This document shows, piece after piece, positions 59,593 through 64,000 of a DNA stretch of 64,000 nt; position 1 is the stretch's first letter, and each line of letters opens with the position of its first letter. The notes below the pieces were generated by a model, which did no database searches, was not told where the DNA came from, and saw nothing but the letters and a program-made list of their open reading frames with translations. Source of the stretch: Bimuria novae-zelandiae CBS 107.79 (Eukaryota; Ascomycota; Dothideomycetes; Pleosporales; Didymosphaeriaceae); contig ML976670.1 in assembly GCA_010015655.1 (NCBI GenBank), forward strand, positions 963,228 through 1,027,227. Reading direction: 5' to 3'. A program made the position numbers and the translations under genes.

Positions 59593-61243
59593 CGTGAAGC
59601 TGATTGTGGTGCGAGGAACGTATGTGGCCGCGATCAAAGTTGTAGTGTGGAGGAGAGCAAGAGTGAGAGAAGGCAAGCGCGACCGAAGCAGGTGAGGGAA
59701 AATTGGGCGTTTGGCAGCAGTGGATGATCGCACAAGGACGTGTCATTATTCCAGCGCTTTCTTCTATTATATGCGTACCCGATGTCCTTGGCATACCGAC
59801 CTGATCTTGACCGCATGTCGGCCCTTTGGAGCTTTGTATGTCCACATGAAGTAGAAAGGTGGCCATTGTAGCTGCCCTCTCTAATATTAAGGAAAGAAGT
59901 TTCCGCGCACCGCCCTAGACTCAGAGCTCTGGGCTCTATGTACTACATTTGGGCAAAGCGCTGGTGGTGACGCTGAGCGCAAATCCATGAGTGATCTAGT
60001 GATCGTGACGCTACGCACGTAAAGCTAAAGGTCGGGTATCAGTACTTCAATAATAAGATACAACAGCTAAACGTTAATAACTTGCGTATCTATACATAGC
60101 CAGCCTTCACCTTCTGTTCAGGTCGATAACGACGATAAAAGACACCCTTATGCGAGAGCGCCACTCGCCCAAGATGGTGACATGAAGTTTCCCGTGTCGA
60201 GGCCAACAAGTCTACTCGTGGAAAGAACCGAGGCATTAAGGAAACGGAGAAACTCTAGATGCAAAGCGGTGGTAATGGTGGTGTGATCCAGCCTGCATAT
60301 GAGTTGATCGCGTGCTTCAACGCATCACACGTTTGCTGATAAGGACGTCTTCAAATGCAACAAGATTGTTGTCTAGGCTGTAATTGCACGTGCGCGTAGG
60401 CAGTCGTAGAACAAACTGCTGACGTGGGCAGCGGATACTGTTCCGAACAAAGGCTAACTAGCTAGCGGCGATACGAGGCAGCCCTGAAGCTTCGTCGGCT
60501 ACAAGAACACTGCGTGCCTGAACTGTATAGATGTGTTGGCTGATAGGAACTCAGCGTGAACGATGAATCGATGGAGGAGGCTGAGGAGGTGACGTCCGTC
60601 GCTCTTTCTACGTCCCCCACGTGGCGTGCGCCGGCGTCGGTGGGCCCGTGCTGAGCTGGAGGCGACATAAACACCCAGCACATTGTCGTGCTGATGAACC
60701 TCATCCATCCCATCTTCATCCTTCATTTCCTGTTGTGCCGAGCCGTCTGCTGACCCTCCTCTACTGATTCTCAGCGCCTACGCATCCTGCATCAACCCAA
60801 CTCTGGGTTCGGAGATTTTTTCCAGGCGCATAACAACCCTGTCTCGCATCTTCACCAGGCGTCCCGATATCGCAAAGGCTGCATAATCTATCCCGAATAG
60901 CTTGCCGGCCGCATCTAATACAGCAGGTGTGAATTGTTTTAAGATTGCCGAGCCCCAACCTCGTGGTCGCCTCTCCATTTGGTACATCAAAGGTACCACT
61001 GCTAGGCGGTATTCGGAAGGTGTCACTACACTCGACAGATTGCGATCGATCAAACGCTTCTCCACAGGCTTGGGGTGCATCCTGTGCTCTCGTGAAGCGC
61101 GGACAACCGGGAACAGGCCAACTCAATATTGCGGGGTCGTGTGCAGCTTCGTACCGACTACCGCAGGTTCTGCGCTGAACCCCTTACAGTGTTCAAGTAT
61201 ATCTACACAATTTTGCCCTTTCGCACAACACACTGCACTCGGC
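59593..61243. other. Divergent intergenic region
   Basis: About 1.65 kb between the minus-strand dioxygenase and the plus-strand F-box gene, so it should hold both promoters. A minus-strand open stretch of 100 codons (61,080-60,778) has plausible protein composition but no motif that I recognise and overlaps the F-box 5' region; it could be the last exon of a small gene. No other gene is supported. Confidence 0.45.
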
Positions 61244-62779
61244 ATGGCTGGACTCTCTACCCTTCCGTCGGAACTGATTCATCATATTCTCACTTTCCTC
61301 CCGCTTTCCGATCTCCTCACACTCGGCCTAGTGAGTCATGCGTTCCTCGAGCATTCGAGACAAGATACCCTTTATCAGACATTCGTTCAAGCTCATGTGC
61401 CCGGGTATGTCGTACCTAAACCTTCAGGGTTGACCTGGCGGGAGCTGTTCAAGCTACATCACCCGTACTGGTTTATCCCAAAGAACAAAATCTGGTTCTC
61501 AGATAGCCCACACACCGGCAAACTTATTGTAGCGAGATATGACCATCGTCTCAATGCCATGGAAGGGTATGCACTTGTTGCTGAACGACGTCAGCCTACG
61601 TTCCAGACGTGGTCATACAACCAGCAGACTATCGTCCACAGCTTCGACCCCCGCATAAAGCTTGATCTTAACGCGCCAGTGCTCCGCTTAGATGCTCGGG
61701 GTTACGAGTGCGCCGTGGGCAGTGTCGGACACCGCCTGCAGAAAGAGATACCGTTGAATCTGAGGGACGACCCTCCACACATAGGCTCCGGCCTCCACAC
61801 CCAGCTTGTTCTTGCAAGGCCACGATCTGCAGATACCATCACGCAAGCTACGCCAATCTGGCCGCCCCTAACAATGCCAAGTTATGCCCGCACAGTCAAT
61901 GAATCGCCAAGTCATTTCCGCGATCTTAGCCATCGTCCGTCCAAACTTCACGAGCTATCTGCGGCACATTTCAGGCTGAGAAGATGGATGGAGTTTTCTA
62001 CTCGACCTTTTGGCGGTTGGCGCGTGGGAGAGGACGTAACGACATGGGCTACACTGCCTAACGAGTGCTATACACCTACTCCACAAAAGCCCTGGCAAGG
62101 AATATTCGTTGGGGACTACGCAGGACACGGCTGTGAGTTCTTAGCCGTCATGCAGCCAGATGATCCTAAGCCTCTCCCGGAGAAGGCAGAGGCAGTCATA
62201 CGGGCTAGAGAGCGGGAGGGCAGCGTCAGTAGTGGTGGCTCATGGAACACGGCACCCACTCAGCAAGACGAAGGGGTTGAAGTTGACTGGGAGGCTGAAC
62301 AGACGACGGAGGGTGGAGAACATCATGACATGGAAGACAGCGTCGCGACTCTGCACGCTTGGCCTGAAATCTCAACCGCCGACGAACATCGCGATCATAA
62401 CGATCATAACGATGAGACCATGTATCAGGGCCGCATCGAAGCGGTCAAACTTACCGGAGACCCAAACATACCACGAGGAGAATACACGTTCATAGCGCCA
62501 GACATCGGTCCTGATGGGTTGATCAGGGTTGCGGAGGAGGACCTGTTCAAAGGAGCTCGCATTGTCAAGAGCGTCGGTCATATTGCTTTTCGGGGTTTCG
62601 TGAACGGTGAGTCGGATGCTCGTTTTACGGATTCATGGCGGATACTGACTTTGCCAGACGACTATATGACATCTCAACTCATTTTAATATCGCATGATCG
62701 TCTTGCCCAATACTGGGAGACCTTTGGGCATGTCAGTTTCTACCAACGGGTGAACATCGACGATTTCACGAAGATTTGA
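61244..62779 (+). CDS. F-box protein, FBXO31-like
   Basis: A 511-residue single-exon protein. I chose the ATG at 61,244 because the F-box begins immediately (LSTLPSELIHHILTFLPLSD, residues about 4-23, then LGLVSHAFLEHSRQDTLYQ) and the context GGCATGG has a purine at -3 and G at +4. The frame stays open upstream to 60,902, but that part lacks domain character. F-box proteins bridge Skp1 of SCF ubiquitin ligases to substrates. The C-terminal half has WQGIFVGDYAGHGCEF (about 285-300) and, near the end, VGHIAFRGF and TSQLILISHDRLAQYW, which resemble the substrate-binding region of FBXO31-type proteins. Between them lies an acidic, Ser/Glu-rich, probably disordered stretch (about 310-395). The family assignment beyond F-box is moderate. 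Confidence 0.88.
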   Translation: MAGLSTLPSELIHHILTFLPLSDLLTLGLVSHAFLEHSRQDTLYQTFVQAHVPGYVVPKPSGLTWRELFKLHHPYWFIPKNKIWFSDSPHTGKLIVARYDHRLNAMEGYALVAERRQPTFQTWSYNQQTIVHSFDPRIKLDLNAPVLRLDARGYECAVGSVGHRLQKEIPLNLRDDPPHIGSGLHTQLVLARPRSADTITQATPIWPPLTMPSYARTVNESPSHFRDLSHRPSKLHELSAAHFRLRRWMEFSTRPFGGWRVGEDVTTWATLPNECYTPTPQKPWQGIFVGDYAGHGCEFLAVMQPDDPKPLPEKAEAVIRAREREGSVSSGGSWNTAPTQQDEGVEVDWEAEQTTEGGEHHDMEDSVATLHAWPEISTADEHRDHNDHNDETMYQGRIEAVKLTGDPNIPRGEYTFIAPDIGPDGLIRVAEEDLFKGARIVKSVGHIAFRGFVNGESDARFTDSWRILTLPDDYMTSQLILISHDRLAQYWETFGHVSFYQRVNIDDFTKI

Positions 62780-63215
62780 GGGGTATGAAAGGATGTCGAG
62801 TTATCAAGACTCGTTTATAGATTCCCATGGCTTTGCAGCATGTGCATGTACACTGGATAAAAAACGAAGCCGGAGATAGCAGCCAATTTATAGCACCGTA
62901 TCAACGATTCAAGTATTCCGTGTCAGTCTAAGACAAGCAATACCACTGCTAGATACACACAAAATCACCGGGCATAGTGGCACGGAGCGTACCAGACTAA
63001 AGGGGTCTAGTCCACAACGGATTCCTTCCACCGACAGATCCGTCAACGTCATTGCGATCATCAACAATTTTTCTACGAGCAACGGGGGGCAAACAACGGC
63101 ATTGTTACGTTGCCCTACCCCCACAACTTTTATCCTCACCGCGAGCATCTATATTCTCTTTGCGCACATTACAGAGCAGTATTTTGCTTACTACGCAAAG
63201 TGCGGAACGCTCACC
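62780..63215. other. Intergenic region between F-box and DUF1769 genes
   Basis: 436 bp of normal-composition sequence. It should hold the F-box 3' end and the promoter of the next gene. Nothing else seen. Confidence 0.5.
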
Positions 63216-64000
63216 ATGGCCTACCACGAACAGTATATCCTCAAAGTCACGGCCGGTGCGACGTACGACACTAAGAAGCACGAAGACGTCTACGTCAACA
63301 CGGAGAAGCCGATAAACATCGCTTCCGAGCACCTCGACGCGCGCATACACATCCGCGTCAAGGACTACCGAGGTAAGCTCGGCTGCCCTACATTCGTGTC
63401 GACACCATATAGCGACCCTGCGCAAGCGCTCGAACTCACGCGCATGCTCCCTAGCAATGTCATGATGCTAAAGCAGTGCCATAGGATTGCCTAAAGGCTC
63501 ACCCTCAACGTCTCCCTACTTCTCCACCCCGCAGCACCCGTACGACCGCTACTCCATCTCCTTCTCCTTCACGCCCAAGCGCTCGATAAACGGCCAGGAT
63601 CTTGTCTTTGGCAACGACTTCGACCACCCGATCCGCGACCGCCTCCCGCCGCTCTTCGACAAGGCCTTTGGCATCGTAAAGTGGTGGATAGACCCCGGTC
63701 TCGACGGCGACGTATACGGCGACGAGCCCTACCTGTACGGCCCGCTCCTGTCCTCGATCAACGTATTACGGATAGGCAACAAACCGCCGAACAAGCCAGC
63801 GGAAGGTGAAGAGAAGGAGGGCGAGGCAGTGGTGTACGAGGAGGGCGCCGAGGGCGATGGCGTCGACGTGCGGCAGGACCTTGCCATCCCGGCTGGGACG
63901 GCGCTCCGACAAAAGCACTTCTTGAACGAGGCGAAGAGGAAAGACTTCACGTTTGAAGAGGGCCGGGAGTACAAGTGCGATTTCTTCAACCCGTATCTTG
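63216..64000 (+). CDS. DUF1769 (UPF0590-type) protein, 3' end outside the window
   Basis: Exon 1 (63,216-63,372) starts in the near-ideal context CACCATGG: MAYHEQYILKVTAGATYDTK and onward to KDYRG. Intron 63,373-63,484 (GTAAGC...CATAG). Exon 2 (63,485 to beyond 64,000) reads LPKGSPSTSPYFSTPQHPYD, then SISFSFTPKRSINGQDLVFG, NDFDHPIRDRLPPLFDKAFG, IVKWWIDPGLDGDVYGDEPY and LYGPLLSSINVLRIG, the conserved core of the fungal DUF1769 family, then an acidic insert (EGEEKEGEAVVYEEGAEGDG) and CDFFNPYL at the window edge. The acceptor at 63,484 was chosen over 63,496 because it gives the family-like GLPxGSP junction. Function is unknown. About 223 residues are visible; a normal C-terminal part should follow. 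Confidence 0.88.

Noticed and set aside
59296..59727. Plus-strand 143-codon open frame
   Set aside because: Antisense of dioxygenase exon 1 and its upstream region.
60778..61080. Minus-strand 100-codon open frame
   Set aside because: Plausible composition, but no family recognised and no further exons could be joined; left as a note in the intergenic entry.
60902..61243. In-frame upstream extension of the F-box protein by 114 codons
   Set aside because: The F-box starts right after the internal ATG at 61,244, which has a good context; the upstream part lacks domain-like composition.
1..64000. CRISPR arrays, tRNA or rRNA genes
   Set aside because: No spaced identical repeats, cloverleaf or rRNA-like sequence recognised.

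Overview
The window looks like nuclear DNA of a filamentous ascomycete (Pezizomycotina; a Dothideomycete is possible, but that is inference). The intact genes have short GT-AG introns of about 45-110 bp. A HET-domain gene is present. The repeats carry the signature of repeat-induced point mutation (RIP): high AT, TpA enrichment, CAA/CAG codons turned into stops, and almost only transitions between paired repeats. No bacterial features, tRNA or rRNA genes were recognised.

There are two compartments. Positions 1 to about 54,990 are a RIP-mutated transposon tract. It is broken by one normal-composition island (about 6.9-9.8 kb) holding an apparently intact MFS transporter gene, and near 1.7-3.0 kb by the relic of a SANT/Myb-like gene. 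Positions 54,994-64,000 are gene-type sequence: a HET-domain pseudogene, an intradiol-dioxygenase pseudogene, an intact F-box gene and the 5' part of a DUF1769 gene that runs off the end.

The transposons form nested stacks that can be ordered from their target-site duplications (TSDs). Stack 1: a Fot/pogo DNA element (4,333-6,903, TA TSD, 43-bp perfect TIRs) split by a 458-bp solo LTR. Stack 2: Copia-C (10,181-33,896) is split by the chromovirus Gypsy-1 (10,825-33,023, TSD CCTTA). Gypsy-1 is split by two solo LTRs and by Copia-A (16,193-30,585, minus strand, TSD TAAAG). Copia-A is split by a 5'-truncated LINE (19,480-22,880, 15-bp TSD) and by Copia-B (24,184-29,640, TSD CCTRA). Stack 3: Gypsy-2 (about 35,356-51,986, minus) is split by Copia-D (39,299-45,114, TSD TCTTT) and a hAT element (45,220-48,587, 8-bp TSD). 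All their coding regions are dead.

The gene-rich right arm is also invaded. A 152-bp solo LTR of the Copia-A family interrupts the HET domain (TSD CCAAG). A truncated DNA-transposon terminus cuts the 3' end of the same pseudogene. I did not find a clearly new biological system. The items most worth following are a cysteine-rich segment between Gag and protease of Gypsy-1, the promoter duplication of the MFS gene, the QTDD-type reverse transcriptase of Copia-D, and the layered history recorded in the stacks.
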